A DNA stretch of 64,000 nt, taken from the NCBI GenBank assembly GCA_015847255.1, contig JADLZK010007808.1:310001-374000 (forward strand), in the 5' to 3' direction. The DNA is from Hyparrhenia diplandra (taxonomy: Eukaryota; Streptophyta; Magnoliopsida; Poales; Poaceae). Positions 1 through 12,013 of this stretch are shown here, piece after piece. Both the position numbers and the translations under genes were made by a program. The notes under the pieces are model-generated. The model worked only from the letters and a program-made list of their open reading frames with translations, made no database searches and was not told the origin of the DNA. Position 1 is the first letter of the stretch. Every line of letters begins with the position of its first letter.

Positions 1-89
1 TCTAATTGCGGTTCATGCGGACGAGTTGTGGGCTGCCGCAATCAGTTCACTTCTAATTGCGGTTCATGCGGACGTTTTGTGGGCTGCCC
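1..89. repeat. 38-bp direct repeat, two copies
   Basis: Positions 1-38 and 52-89 share almost the same sequence (begins tctaattgcggttcatgcgg, ends gtgggctgcc) with two mismatches, giving a 51-bp period. It lies upstream of the malic enzyme gene. The first copy starts at the window edge, so the array may continue to the left. Confidence 0.85.
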
Positions 90-722
90 ACCGCCGCCCC
101 GTTTGCATCCTGAATCCCAACCCACCCAACCCGAGTCGGGAGCCTGTCACGCCACCGAACGACACTGGGGAGTCAGGGAGCCGCGCCGAACTGCCGAGGC
201 CGATAGAATAGAACCCACCAATCGCCATCGGGGCGCAGACAGTCGGCTTCCACCAACCACGTTTGCCTGCAGCAGCCGGATCCACTTTGCTCCATTCCAC
301 CACTACTACCCCGTTCCGCCGCCGGTCGAGACGCGCGTCGGCTGCCGGTTGCCCTCACCCCTCGGGGTCGTGGGCGGAGGGGCCCGCTCGTCAGGCGGCC
401 ATGCGTGCCCTTCGCGCCCGCTTCCTCCTGGTAACTTCGCGGTCAACCTCCCTCCCTCCTGCTCTGCTCCCACGGCCGCCACCACCCACACCGACGAAAG
501 TCTTTGCTAACGCCAGCAGCCTCCGCCTCCGCCTCGCCGTTAAATAACATCTCCATCTCGCTTTGCTCCCGCACTAACCACGCCATCACTTCTGTTAACT
601 GCTTACATACATTCTCCGCGGCACAGCGGCAGCGGGAGGGAGGACCAGGACCAGCGGCCGCGGCGACCTGGTGGTGGTGCGCAGGCAGGAGGTGGGTTTC
701 GGCGGCGTCGGCCAAGGGCGAG
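90..722 (+). promoter_or_regulatory. 5' flank and probable leader of the NADP-malic enzyme gene
   Basis: No convincing gene is seen here; overlapping open frames on both strands reflect high GC. The stretch ends at the malic enzyme start codon. A weak TATA-like ttaaata lies at about 540-546, and a GC-rich, CG-containing leader follows. Assignment as promoter and 5' UTR is inferred from position only. Confidence 0.5.
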
Positions 723-3700
723 ATGGAGAGCACGCTCAAGGGGATACGCGGCAGCGACGCGCCGTGCGTGCTGGACATGGACGACTCGGCCACCGTGGCG
801 GGCGGCGTCGAGGACACCTATGGCGAGGACCGCGCCACCGAGGAGCAGCTCGTCACGCCATGGACCGTCTCCGTCGCCAGGTGAGCGTGCGTGCGTGCGT
901 GTGCGTCGCTTGATTCGTTCCCGAAGCTAGTGCGGGGTGAGGTTTCTGATCGGCGGTGACTGGGCAGTCTGGGCCCCGTTGTTTCTCCGCCGGTGACAGA
1001 CGTGCCCTCGTGTACGTTGTTCGTGTTTCGAAACGAGAAATCCCTGCGACCAACCTTCATGCCGTGTTATTTCGGACTTAGTGTTTGTTCAGATCATTTT
1101 ATCCATTCTGTTTTTTATTTCATATCCTGTTTTGATCGAGCAAGTACTTCGCAGTGATTGATGCCAGTGAAATATATCCCCATTCACTCTTAAAAAAAAG
1201 TGGAGTTTAAGTTATTGAACTTATAAGTTATGATGCTTCAAGTTTGGATCTGATCAAACCATGTTACCTTTCCCATTTTTTTTACTTTATTACCTTTCCC
1301 ATTTTTTTGACTTTTATTACCTTTCCCATTTCGTTAAACCAAAGGCTAGGTGTTCACCCAATTAATCTGGTGTCTACTTGGATTGCTCATTGGGGGTTAT
1401 GGTAGGATTGATTCATCTAAATAGAATGGGTGATCACCTGTCAGAAAGGACAAACTCGCACTACCGTATAGGTGTTTCAACAAAAGCAACTTTGTTTTGT
1501 TTGGTAGTATAATTTGGCATGTGATTTTTTTTTTAATTTGTTGGTGTGTCGCAGTGGTTACAATTTGCTGAGGGATCCCCGTTACAACAAGGGACTTGCG
1601 TTCACAGAGAGGGAGCGTGAGACGCACTACCTCCGTGGCCTTCTGCCACCAGCTATTATATCCCAGGAGCTCCAGGTCCAACGATCCTCGATACTTTTCT
1701 GTCATGATGAAACGATTTAAATTTGTCTGCCCACCTGATCCCAGTGTATTCTGATGTCATCAGGAGAGAAAGATAATGAATAATATCCGACAATACCAGT
1801 TGCCTTTGCAGCGCTACATGGCCCTCATGGACCTTCAGGTGACTGAGACCATTAAATTTCCTTATCATGCATAAAGCACAATATAGCTGGATATAAGGAG
1901 TTCATTTTGGTTATACTTTTCTCTTGTATCATATTACAGGAAGGGAATGAGAGGCTTTTCTACAAGCTGCTCATCGACAATGTCGAGGAGTTACTTCCAA
2001 TTGTGTACACTCCAACGGTTGGCGAGGCCTGCCAAAAGTATGGATCCATATTTAGTCGCCCTCAGGGTCTTTATATCAGTCTGAAGGAGAAGTAAGTTTT
2101 GCTTTATAATTTTTTTCTTTGGTTTCCAGAATGCCATTGCCTGTCCTGGTTCATATGGTGTTCTATTTGGTTGTGTAGGGGAAAGATCCTTGAGGTGCTG
2201 AAGAACTGGCCAGAGAGGAGCATTCAAGTAATAGTTGTTACTGATGGTGAACGGATTTTAGGGCTTGGAGATCTTGGATGCCAGGTATGGTAGCATCCTG
2301 TTCTAGGTGTTTTGAGCATTGATGACAAGCAATCTCCCAGGATTTCTGCTGATTAAGATAACATCTATTTAGGGAATGGGGATTCCTGTTGGTAAACTTT
2401 CCCTTTACACTGCCCTGGGAGGAGTCCGTCCATCTGCTGTAAGCTTTTCATATCTACCTTTATGCTGTTATTCAGACTACTCTTTTCTTGATACATAAAT
2501 GAACATGATATCAATAATGTTGTAGTGCTTGCCAATCACATTGGATGTTGGCACAAATAACGAGGAGCTGCTTAATGACGAATTTTACATTGGCTTGAGA
2601 CAAAGAAGAGCCACAGGCCAGGTTGGAGTGTAACAGGACATCAACATGTTCTCATTTTCCTATCTTGTTCTAGTTCAAACTGAAGTTTTTAATTAATCAT
2701 TTCTATACTACTCAGGAGTATACTGACTTTCTGCAAGAATTTATGAGTGCTGTGAAACAAAACTATGGGGAGAAAGTGCTCGTTCAGGTAAGACACATAC
2801 TAAGCAGGCTCTACACATTAGTTTGAAATAGAAATTTATACAACTGGCAAATGACTAATCCCTGACTTGCACTTCTATATCTGAGACCCTATTACATTTT
2901 TACCTGACTATTGTTTATCATACAGTTTGAAGATTTTGCCAACCATAATGCTTTTGATCTCCTTGCAAGATATGGCACCACTCACCTTGTATTCAATGAT
3001 GATATTCAGGTAGTATTATTTGATGCTTTATAACTTGTTTTCCAAGTGACTTACTGACTGTGTCATATTTACAAAATAAGATTAAATGCAAGTTGTCTTA
3101 TTAAAAATGATTTCTTAAATTTGTAATGTTTATATATTGCAGGGAACAGCTTCTGTGGTTCTTGCTGGGCTTATTGCAGCCCAAACACTACTTGGTGGTT
3201 CTTTGGCAGATCACACTTACCTTTTCCTGGGTGCTGGAGAGGTCATTTTCTGGGCAACTCTTTATAGGCATTTAATTTCAAGCTAGTCTTTATATGCTGA
3301 TTTGTACGGTATTGTTGTCTAATAAAATACCAGATGTAATGTACTGATCTAACCCTCTTTATTCCAAGCGCATCATGCTATATGCAAACAAAGTATCAAG
3401 TCAAGTATTTGTAATTTGGTAATCAAAATAGCGTATATCATTCATATTTTATTAGTGTGCCTGGGATTTATAATTATAGTTTTTTTTAACTCAACTTATT
3501 TACAACAGCATTTTTCTCAGATCCCATGTTGGTTTGTTTGCCATCTTTCTTCCCATATCAATAATTGCTATGTTGCTTGCAGGCTGGGACAGGTATCGCT
3601 GAACTTATAGCTCTTGAGATCTCACGTCAGGTGCTTCTTCATTTTCTGTTGATTTGTCAACTGTTTCCGGCTTGTGCTATACACGTCTGAATGGCCTAAC

Positions 3701-5208
3701 AATTTCTAAATGTGCAGACAAAAGCTCCTATAGAGGAATGCCGCAAGAAAATCTGGCTTGTTGATTCAAAGGTCAATTTTATCAAGAGGGCCTCCTCGCT
3801 TTGATTTCACTGTAGCAGCTTTGTCTCAGAACATCAGTTTATTCCTTATTCCTAACTGTGAATACTGATCGATTAACAGGGCTTGATTGTCAGTACACGA
3901 AAGGAGTCCCTTCAACACTTTAAGAAACCATGGGCTCATGAGCATAAACCAGTCAGCAACCTCTTGGACGCTGTTAATGTATGAGTTTGTCCTTAAGCAA
4001 AATAATGGATTCAATAATGTATCATGGCCACCTGAATATTTACAGTCCTGTATCCTGATTCAAACGGCACTCCAGGCTATTAAACCAACAGTGTTGATTG
4101 GCACATCTGGGAAGGGGCAAACTTTCACAAAAGACGTTGTTGAAGCGATCTCCTCATTTAACAAGGTACCTTCCGCTAACTCAACTTGTTAGTTCTGAGT
4201 CTATTGAGGCAACAAGGTTAGAAGCTCAGTGTTTGTTAAACGCCACAGAGACCAATCATTCTTGCCCTTTCGAACCCAACGTCGCAATCTGAATGCACAG
4301 CGGAGCAAGCTTACACGTGGAGCAAGGTAATGATCTCAGTCAGCAGTCACGTTAACTTTTTATCAGCCATGGTTCTTAACTAACAGTCTTAATTCACAGG
4401 GCCAAGCAGTGTTTGCAACTGGGAGTCCATTTGATCCTGTGGAGTACAATGGCAAGATACATGTTCCCGGTCAGGTATGGATGATGAACACTGTTCAATG
4501 CTCATGTTGTTGCAGATATTTACTTTAATTATTCGGAACTGACCCTGTTTCTGCAGGCAAACAATGCCTATATCTTCCCAGGGTTTGGCCTCGGTGTGGT
4601 AATGTCTGGGGCTATCCGTGTTCACGATGACATGCTTCTGGCAGCATGTAAGTACTCTAGGGCTTAGTTATAGATAAAGGCATCACATCTTATTACCGTA
4701 ACTGCATTCATTTCTATATGGTTCTATCTTATTACCAAAGAATATGCAATAATGGGAACTTGAATTGCCTATATGATTCCCATGTGAAATAATGGGTAAC
4801 CAACGAACAATTTTGCTGGTTGATGCACACTTTGGGCCTTCTTTGAAGTAGATGCTTAATTAGCTAATACTTTGATCGTACATCTTGGAACAGCGGAGGC
4901 TCTGGCCCAGCAGGTCACAGAAGAACATTTTGCAAAGGGTCTCGTTTATCCTCCCTTCTCAAACATCAGGAAGATATCTGCCCACATTGCAGCCAACGTT
5001 GCAGCAAAGGCATATGAACTTGGTTAGCATCATACTGCCTATCTCATACTAAAAATGATTAAAATGACTATGTTCTTATCAACAAAGATTGGCTCATCAC
5101 CAACTCTTCTCACGTGTAGGTTTGGCAAGTAGGCGACCTCGGCCAAAGGACCTGGTGAAATTTGCAGAGAGCTGCATGTACAGCCCCATTTACCGCAACT
5201 ACCGTTAA
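723..5208 (+). CDS. NADP-ME: NADP-dependent malic enzyme, cytosolic type
   Basis: The enzyme decarboxylates malate to pyruvate and CO2 and makes NADPH. I read 19 exons: 723-880, 1555-1675, 1764-1838, 1940-2091, 2179-2284, 2373-2438, 2526-2621, 2716-2787, 2926-3009, 3143-3241, 3583-3630, 3718-3771, 3880-3978, 4076-4165, 4249-4326, 4400-4474, 4557-4647, 4894-5022 and 5120-5208. All junctions are GT-AG and the phases join to 593 codons plus TAA with no break. Visible family blocks are IVYTPTVGEAC, GLGDLGCQ, the metal-site region FEDFANHNAF...FNDDIQGTA, the dinucleotide loop FLGAGEAGTGIAELIA, and LALSNPTSQSECTAEQAYTW. The N-terminus is short and acidic with no plastid transit peptide, so I infer a cytosolic, housekeeping form rather than the C4 chloroplast isoform. 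The protein ends SPIYRNYR, as expected for plant family members. Confidence 0.97.
1264..1331. repeat. Three-copy tandem repeat in malic enzyme intron 1
   Basis: The unit ttacctttcccattt followed by a T run and actttat occurs three times in a row with a period of about 27-28 bp. It lies inside the first intron and has no evident coding effect. Confidence 0.8.
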
Positions 5209-5447
5209 ATTCAAATCAACTCCAGTTATGTAAAAAATCAGTAGCCTCGCATCAACTGCAAGATTTCCAAAGGATACAACTCGGTTCAGTCTTCATGATG
5301 TACTACGTCTGCCTCTAAGCTTTCTAGCATAGCTGTTTCACGTCATGTTCTGCCCCTATGTATTCGGATCTTTTGCGATGTGATGTAAAATACCTCGGTC
5401 TCGGTACTGCGTCTACGTTCACCTCGACGATAAATTTTTTTGAATCG

Positions 5448-5509
5448 ACATTTTGCTATTGCTTTCAGCAATTGCTTGACATTTTGCTATTGCTTTCAGC
5501 AATTGCTTG
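5448..5509. repeat. 31-bp tandem duplication downstream of the malic enzyme gene
   Basis: Two perfect adjacent copies of a 31-bp unit (begins acattttgctattgctttca) lie about 240 bp after the stop codon, in or just beyond the 3' UTR. Confidence 0.9.
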
Positions 5510-7244
5510 GTTGTATGCATATTTGTTGGTAACACCAGGAAAGATTCGTCCTCTCTCTTTTTTTTCCCCTTGAACGAGGACAGATTCTTCTGTGGACAGA
5601 GTATCCCTGTCGCGACAGAACCCGCTGGGAGAAATTGTGCAGCGGTCAGGGCTCGCTTGCTTGAAATGGCTCTAGTTATTGAATGTTTCCAAAAGCACAG
5701 ACCCAATGTGATAGGGGTGACAAGGTTCTCTTTTTTGGGTGCTAAATTACATCCATCCGAGTCAGCCAGTCCAAGCCTGTTCCAAGTTTTTTCAATGTAC
5801 CAAGTCCTAAAGTTTCATATAATCATGTATATTCAATCATGTGGCAAGACGTTGTCGGTGTTCGTTTGATTGAACAGGCTATAGCTACACGCCGAGTGGC
5901 CGGGCCAAGTGAAACTGTCACACTTTCGGCTGACCCTACAAATATTGTACTGCTGCCAGCGAAGGTGAAATAAAGGTGGGTACATATTGGTACGGTGATA
6001 TCAGCGACGATTCGTAAACAGATAACCATTTGTCGTGTTGTGCCCAAACCACCCAGACGAGATACTGCATATAACCCACCATTACGCATATGTAAATCCC
6101 AGTTGCTCGCTTTATTAGAACTAAAAAAATGGCCAAATGTTAAGGCCTCGAAGGCATAAGCTCATCAGTCAACTGGCAACAAGAAATGCTCCAATAACCC
6201 ACTCAACAGAAATACTCCTACTTCCTGCTTCATATATTCATAAACACCTCAAAACCTCCATTATTGGTTCCATCTCATGTCCTTTAATTTTTCTTTACCA
6301 TCAATGATAAGGGGTGAGTGCTTGACGTGACAACAATTTCATATCTAGCCAACACTTCTAAAAAGACGAGCCTTTCTAAACAGTGATGTCACGATATCCC
6401 ATAAATGCTTTCCTGTGACTAGAGTGTACGGCGTGATTTATATAGATTTTCGGATGTCAAGTCCTCTGTCGTTATTGTATCGTTTCTATATTATGTGTAA
6501 CAACATTATACAATATCCTAGAAACATAATTCAAAAGGAGGTGACTATAATTTTAGTTGATATAATTATGTAGTGAAACAAATATCTATAGACCATTTTG
6601 TAGAAGAGCAACACATTGGCATGCATCCTACTCCAACAACTACAACTACTACATTATTCCATGATCAGGTGCATGTTCGTGTGTATCCAGCAATATGCCA
6701 ACATTATTCTACTCATCTTTCAATGAACGAGCAGTAGTTGTATATATATGCATGTAAACCAACTATTTTCACTGCCATGCGGGCCGTACTATGGTTGCCT
6801 CAAGGTTGGGCCCACATGGCAGTGACTTGTATTCTCCCTTAGCTCTCGTCCACTATGTGAGGGCCACCAGCATTTTGGGGCTGTGTCGTGACCTCGTGGG
6901 TTGTGGTCAAGTTAGCTCGCAATGTGCAGCAGAAGTGCAGATATCCCGGGGGCTTTTTGGCGTAGCTAGACGAAAGGTGAGACTGCGGGCTGTCCACTCC
7001 ACTTGGCGCAACTGACGCTGTCACGTTGATGAGTGATGATCGCCACGGCCAAAACTGCCGGGCGTCTCGCGCGTCAAAAGCTGAGCTCTCGGTTCTTTTC
7101 CCCACGTCGGCTCACGGTTAATTCTCCGTGGTCGCTGCTTCCTAATCATTCCTCGCTTCCTTCGCCGGGCTCTGCCGGCTTCGCTGCGCCGCAGCAGCGC
7201 GTCGTGTGCCGTTCGTATCGAGGAGACGGCGGACAAGGCCAAGG
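5510..7244. other. Intergenic spacer between malic enzyme and the first B3 gene
   Basis: AT-rich to 6780, then GC-rich toward 7244. Short open frames on both strands have no recognisable product. The last few hundred bases presumably contain the promoter and leader of the following B3 gene; I see no clear TATA box and no recognisable transposon. Confidence 0.5.
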
Positions 7245-10200
7245 ATGCCGGCAGAAGAGAGGCGGTCGCCGTGGGCGAGCGGTGAGAGGCGGCCGCACTT
7301 CTTCAAGGTGCTCATGGGAGACTTCAAGAAGCGCCTGGTTAGTGACTGACTCAGTTTTTTTTTTTTTTTTTGTGCTAAGATAATAGTAGCCACATAATAT
7401 ACTTTGATTATATTAATGATTGGCGTAATATGTCGGAGATCATATAGCAGGACGACATGGTTATATACGAAACACTTTTCCTATTTTGGTTGCGGACATA
7501 CTTTTGGTTTGGGGACATATATATGAGAACCAATAAGCCACTGAAAATTGGCGCTCATGCAACGTGCCTGGCTGCCTGCACGGCCATTTCGACACATATG
7601 CAAGACGTTCGTGCATTTTGTGAAATGAAATTTTGCATATAGTTTGCATGTTTCGCATCATGCCATGAAGAATGATGCATGTTGTCGTTCGTCCACCTAT
7701 ACAAATGCACAGTTAATAATGTTCAAACTAATGTGTATATATGTCAATGGTATAATTGTTAGAGGCTCTACGTGTTATACTACTGTGCACCCTGCAATTA
7801 CACTTTGTTACATACATGTATCATGCAGAAGATCCCGCCAGACTTCTGCAAGCACATCCCCTGGGAGGCGTCAAGGAAGGCCAAGACCCTCAAGGAAGCG
7901 TCCATGGCGGCCACCGTGGAAGGCCCCAGCGGGCGGACGTGGCTGGTGGTCATCCGCCGGTCCGCCGAGGGCACCTTCTTCACCTCGGGCTGGTCCAAGT
8001 TCGTGCAGGACCAGGAGCTGCGGGAGCTCGAGTTCCTCGTGTTCCGGTACGACGGCGACACGCACTTCACCGCCATGGTGTTCGACACCACGGCCTGCGA
8101 GCGCGAGGACCTGCTGCCCGGCGCCGACGACGACCCGCGCCGTGGCCGGGAGCGGCAGAGCAACAAGCGGCGCCGCCCGAGGACGGGGCCCTCGCGTGAT
8201 GATGCCAATGCCAAGCGGGCGAACAAGGATTCCCTCGGGAAGGAGGTGGTGCCGTACCGTGCGCCACGTGAGCAGCAGGTTTCATGCTCCAATTGGACAC
8301 CGGAATCGGGTAAGCTACGTGACCGCCCGGATCAGGGAACATGTTTATGACTTGAACAACCCATATTTTATTGTAAAAAACCATATTTTATTTTTTAATA
8401 TTTTCCAATAAAAGAATAGTCCACTTAATTTTCAAGCCTAGAAATTACTAAATCAATATATATCTGATAAAATAAACCTCATAATTAATTACTTAATTAA
8501 ATTTAAGGCCTATAGATCACTCTCACTCTGTTCCAAGTTACTTCCTCGGGCCCATAGAAAAAAACGTAGTTGTAGTTTTGAACCGAGATAGAGAGGAAAA
8601 CGTGCCCTGCAGCATTGAAAACTAGAATTGTGTTTTTTTTTGGACAGAGGGAGTATAGGAACGTTTTTAGCTTTTGAGATGTACAACTTTTACTATGCAC
8701 TTAAATATATGACATATCTACATAAAAAAAAAGAGAGGGCTAAAAAAATAATCCAGATTAAGTCCTTTTTGCCTCTATAGACTACTCCAGATTTCCTTAT
8801 GAAACTCTAAAACCGAGCAAACTTTTAAAGTCATTAATTAATTCATCGTCGCTATTAGAAGTGGTTTTCAGTTTATAGTTGAAAAACTTTTTGGTAAAAA
8901 CATGACTGAACCTATGAACAATATCTATAAGCTTATTATAAAATGTCAAGAAATAAAATCCTAGATATAGATTGAGGCCCCGCTTGGTTCCTAGGGACTA
9001 TGGACTAATTAAAGACTAAGGGCCTGTTTGGTTCCTATGGGATTAGGGACCCTTTTTTAGGGACTAATTTTTAGTCCCATTTAAAAGATGTTTAGTTCAA
9101 AGAACTAATGAGGGACTAGAACATTGACAAACCGATTAGTGCATACACAAGTGCACAAATGAATTGACGACCGACAAGATACATTGCACTAGTCCCAATT
9201 AGACTCTCAAGAGGGGCTAATGGACTAAAAACTAGTTGGGACTAAAAATTAGTCCATTAGTCTTGTTGTTGGATAAATTAGGGAATAATTGAGACTAAAA
9301 ATTAGTCCCTAGTCCCCTGTAGGGAACCAAACATTGGCCTAAATTTTAGTCTCATTTAATACTTAGTCCATTAGTTTCTCTTGAGATGTTAATTGAGATT
9401 ACTAGTCCAAATTTTTAGCCCATTTAGTCCCTATATAGCCTTTTGTATAACAAATTAGTCTCTTTAACCAAACAACTTTAGAGACTAATATTTAATCCCT
9501 ATTGAGTTCTTCTAGTCCATAGTCTCTTGAACCAAACCGGCCTCGAGACACGAGAACCACAAATAAAGTATTTATAGAGGGGTGGAAATATATCTAGAAG
9601 CTTTCATAAATTAGGTTTAGCTCTAGAAAAATAGAAAAAATATTAAAAAAATAGAAAAAAAATGAATGACATGACACATTGAATCTATTCGGCTAATTTA
9701 ATAAGCCGGTTAATTCCGATTGATTTAATAGTACTATGTAAGAGAAAAATAAATCGAAATAAGTCAAAATAAATCGAGAAAAGGGCAGTCGAACAGACTC
9801 ATTCTCAACCCACTTATATCACTTATACTAATCAACCTTGTTTATTAAGAAAATTTCTTACAACCCAATGTGTGTGCTGCGGCAGCTGGCGCGGTCAAGA
9901 CCGAGACTGCGGACGGCGACGAGGACGCGCTGTGCGTGATGATCCCCACGCCCCCGCCGTCGCAGGACCGCTCACCGAAGAAGCGCGGGCCGGGGCCCGG
10001 GGTCGAGGACGGCGCGGTGAAGACGCGGAGCATCCACGAGGACCTGCAGGCGGTCGCGGACATCCCGGACTCCGTCAGGCGCTACAAAGGGGTACGTGTC
10101 CCGCCGGCGCCCCGTGACGGGCGCCGAGCGGCAGCGCGCCATGGAGCTTGCCTACGCGTTCCGGTCGTCGCTGCCCTACTGCGTCATCCGCATGAGCACA

Positions 10201-10593
10201 ATGCACGTCTACTACTCGTTCATGATGGTGAGGAATAATCGATCGATTGCGTCGCGTTGTTTCCATCACTGGATCAGCTTGATATATGGTGGTGGCGACT
10301 GACAATATATGCTTGGCTTGCAGAGGTTCCCGACGGGGTTCTCGCGGCAGCACCTGCCGCGGGAGCGCACGGACGTGGTGCTCCGGGACCCGGGCGGCAA
10401 GGCGTGGGTGGTGCTCTACATCCCCAACACGAGGGACCGGCTGTCCCGCGGCTGGTGCGCCTTCGCGCGGGGCAACTGCCTCGAGGAAGGGGACTACTGC
10501 GTGTTCGAGCTCGTGGACGCCGCCGAGTTCCGCGTCCATGTCTTCCGCGTCGTCGAGCCGGCCGTGCCGGCGGTCAGGCTCCGGAGCACGTGA
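7245..10593 (+). CDS. Protein with two B3 DNA-binding domains (REM-like)
   Basis: Exons are 7245-7337, 7829-8309, 9886-10227 and 10324-10593. The first B3 domain covers about residues 17-118: it opens with RPHFFKVLMGDF, crosses the first intron, and includes RTWLVVIRR, FFTSGWSKFVQDQEL and LEFLVFRYDGD. A basic, nuclear-localisation-like linker follows (SNKRRRPRTG). The second, C-terminal B3 domain includes RFPTGFSRQHLP, WCAFARGNCLEEGDYCVFEL and FRVHVFRV. B3 proteins bind DNA in the nucleus; the target is unknown. In exon 3 the frame breaks at a four-G run (10089-10092): upstream reads ...SVRRYKG, downstream reads YVSRRRPVTGAERQRAMEL one frame over. Exon 3 is one base too long for the intron phases, so one G is probably extra. 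The true product would be about 394 residues. Start chosen because MPAEERRSPW leads directly into the B3 motif. Confidence 0.85.
8976..9542. mobile_element. Nested Tourist-like MITEs in an intron of the first B3 gene
   Basis: The outer element has inverted ends, ggccccgcttggttcctagg at 8976 and the complement ...gaaccaaaccggcc ending at 9542. A second copy of the same kind is inserted inside (about 9020-9339), with ends gggcctgtttggttcc and ggaaccaaacattggcc and flanking taa on both sides. Internal repeats of 'agtccctagtc/gggactaaaaatt' are typical of this common grass family. No coding capacity. Confidence 0.8.
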
Positions 10594-12013
10594 GACTCGT
10601 GAGGGGAAAGCGGGCGCGCGAGCACTGCACTGGACGGTGGCAGCTGACGTGCGCATCGGGTCGTCATCAAAGGCTGCAGGTCGAGCCAAGCAGCTGAAAG
10701 GAAAGGGTGTCGAACACCTGCTGCAAAATCCAAGAGGACAGTTTCGGCGCAAAAGTTTATTCATGTACAAATAGCTGTATCGATGGTCATTTGTCTGGTT
10801 TTTCTGCTGGTGGGTTTCGTGGCGATCGAATCTGTTTCTGTCAACGACGTGCAGATGTCAATTTTACAAGTTTCATTCTTCGATTGACTTCCACCTCCTG
10901 CGTAATCTCGTTGTGCATAATCTTGGCGTGGAAAATGACGATAGGTACTGGCCGGCCCGTGGAACCAGCCAGCACCAGAGAAGAACTGAAAGACGACGTA
11001 GACTGTCAGTGTAGTCCAGGACCGCTTGGGGTAGCCGCAGCTGGTCGTTCTATTTTTCCTCTCTATACCAACCAGTTCGAACGCCGTGGGGCAGCCGCAG
11101 CTGAACGTCGCTTCCGGGAAGCTAACGGGGTATATGGGCTGTTCTGCGGTTTGTGAGAGAAATACATGGTAAAAGACCTCAATAAATATAGAATTTCTTG
11201 AAGAGACATTCTCTGGTTTTCCATATCGGCTTAAAGCTCTTTTTTGGATTTGGAAGCCGGAGCCAAAACGCCCAGGAGCCACACCAAACACAATTGGTAC
11301 TCTCTTCAAAATTATCATTCTTACTTTAACAAGTCAAATATTTTCAACTCTGACAGGTATACTTAAGAAATTGTTGATATTTATGATGTATAATAAGAAT
11401 TATTAGATTGATTATTAATATTTTTAATAAATTTATTTGGAGAAAAAATATTTTTAATATATTTTATAAGCCTGTTCAAAATTATAATTATTTTAGGACA
11501 GTGGGAGTTGGTGTTAACCTTTTCGTCTCCTCTACGTGGTGTCTAGTCCTGAGAGTTAGCCCTATCGTGCCAGACAAAAAACAACAGTCGTCCTGACCCG
11601 GACGGCGGACCCGAACACGTTTTTTTTTTTACAAGAACGGACCCGAACACGTTGATCGTGTATCTGCTGCACACATCAACAGACAACAGACTCCCGCGCT
11701 CGCCTGCCGTCTGCCTCACGCTCGCGTGCTGCACGCCTCCACCAGGCCAGGCCAGGTCACCACCGGCGCCGGCGCGCCTACGCCGCTGCCCTTGATCGGT
11801 CATCCAACCCCACCGGCCACCGCTATAAAGTTACGTTATCTCGCAAAAAAAAAGATGAGATCCATCGCACAGTCCGGCTCGTCTCGTCTCGTCTGCCAAC
11901 AGCCCAACACCTCCGCTACTGGCCCCGGGGCCAACTCCCTTGCTGCGGCGCGGCTACTCGGGCCAATTGCCATTGCCAACAACCTCTCCCCATTACCCCG
12001 CGGCGTGCGGCGG
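10594..12013. other. Intergenic region with the PRPP synthetase promoter
   Basis: The 3' UTR of the B3 gene is followed by a 10.9-11.3 kb stretch with repeated ggcagccgcagctg-like motifs and a decayed hairpin-like element (cggcttaaagc...gaagccggagcc). A good TATA box, ctataaag, sits at about 11822-11829, some 190 bp before the PRPP synthetase start codon, so the sequence from about 11855 to 12013 is probably its leader. An in-frame upstream ATG at 11854 is close to the expected transcription start and is less likely to be used. Confidence 0.55.

Noticed and set aside
7644..8411. 255-codon frame across B3 exon 2
   Set aside because: Starts in the intron and reads exon 2 in the wrong frame; the B3 motifs are in the frame of 7829-8309.
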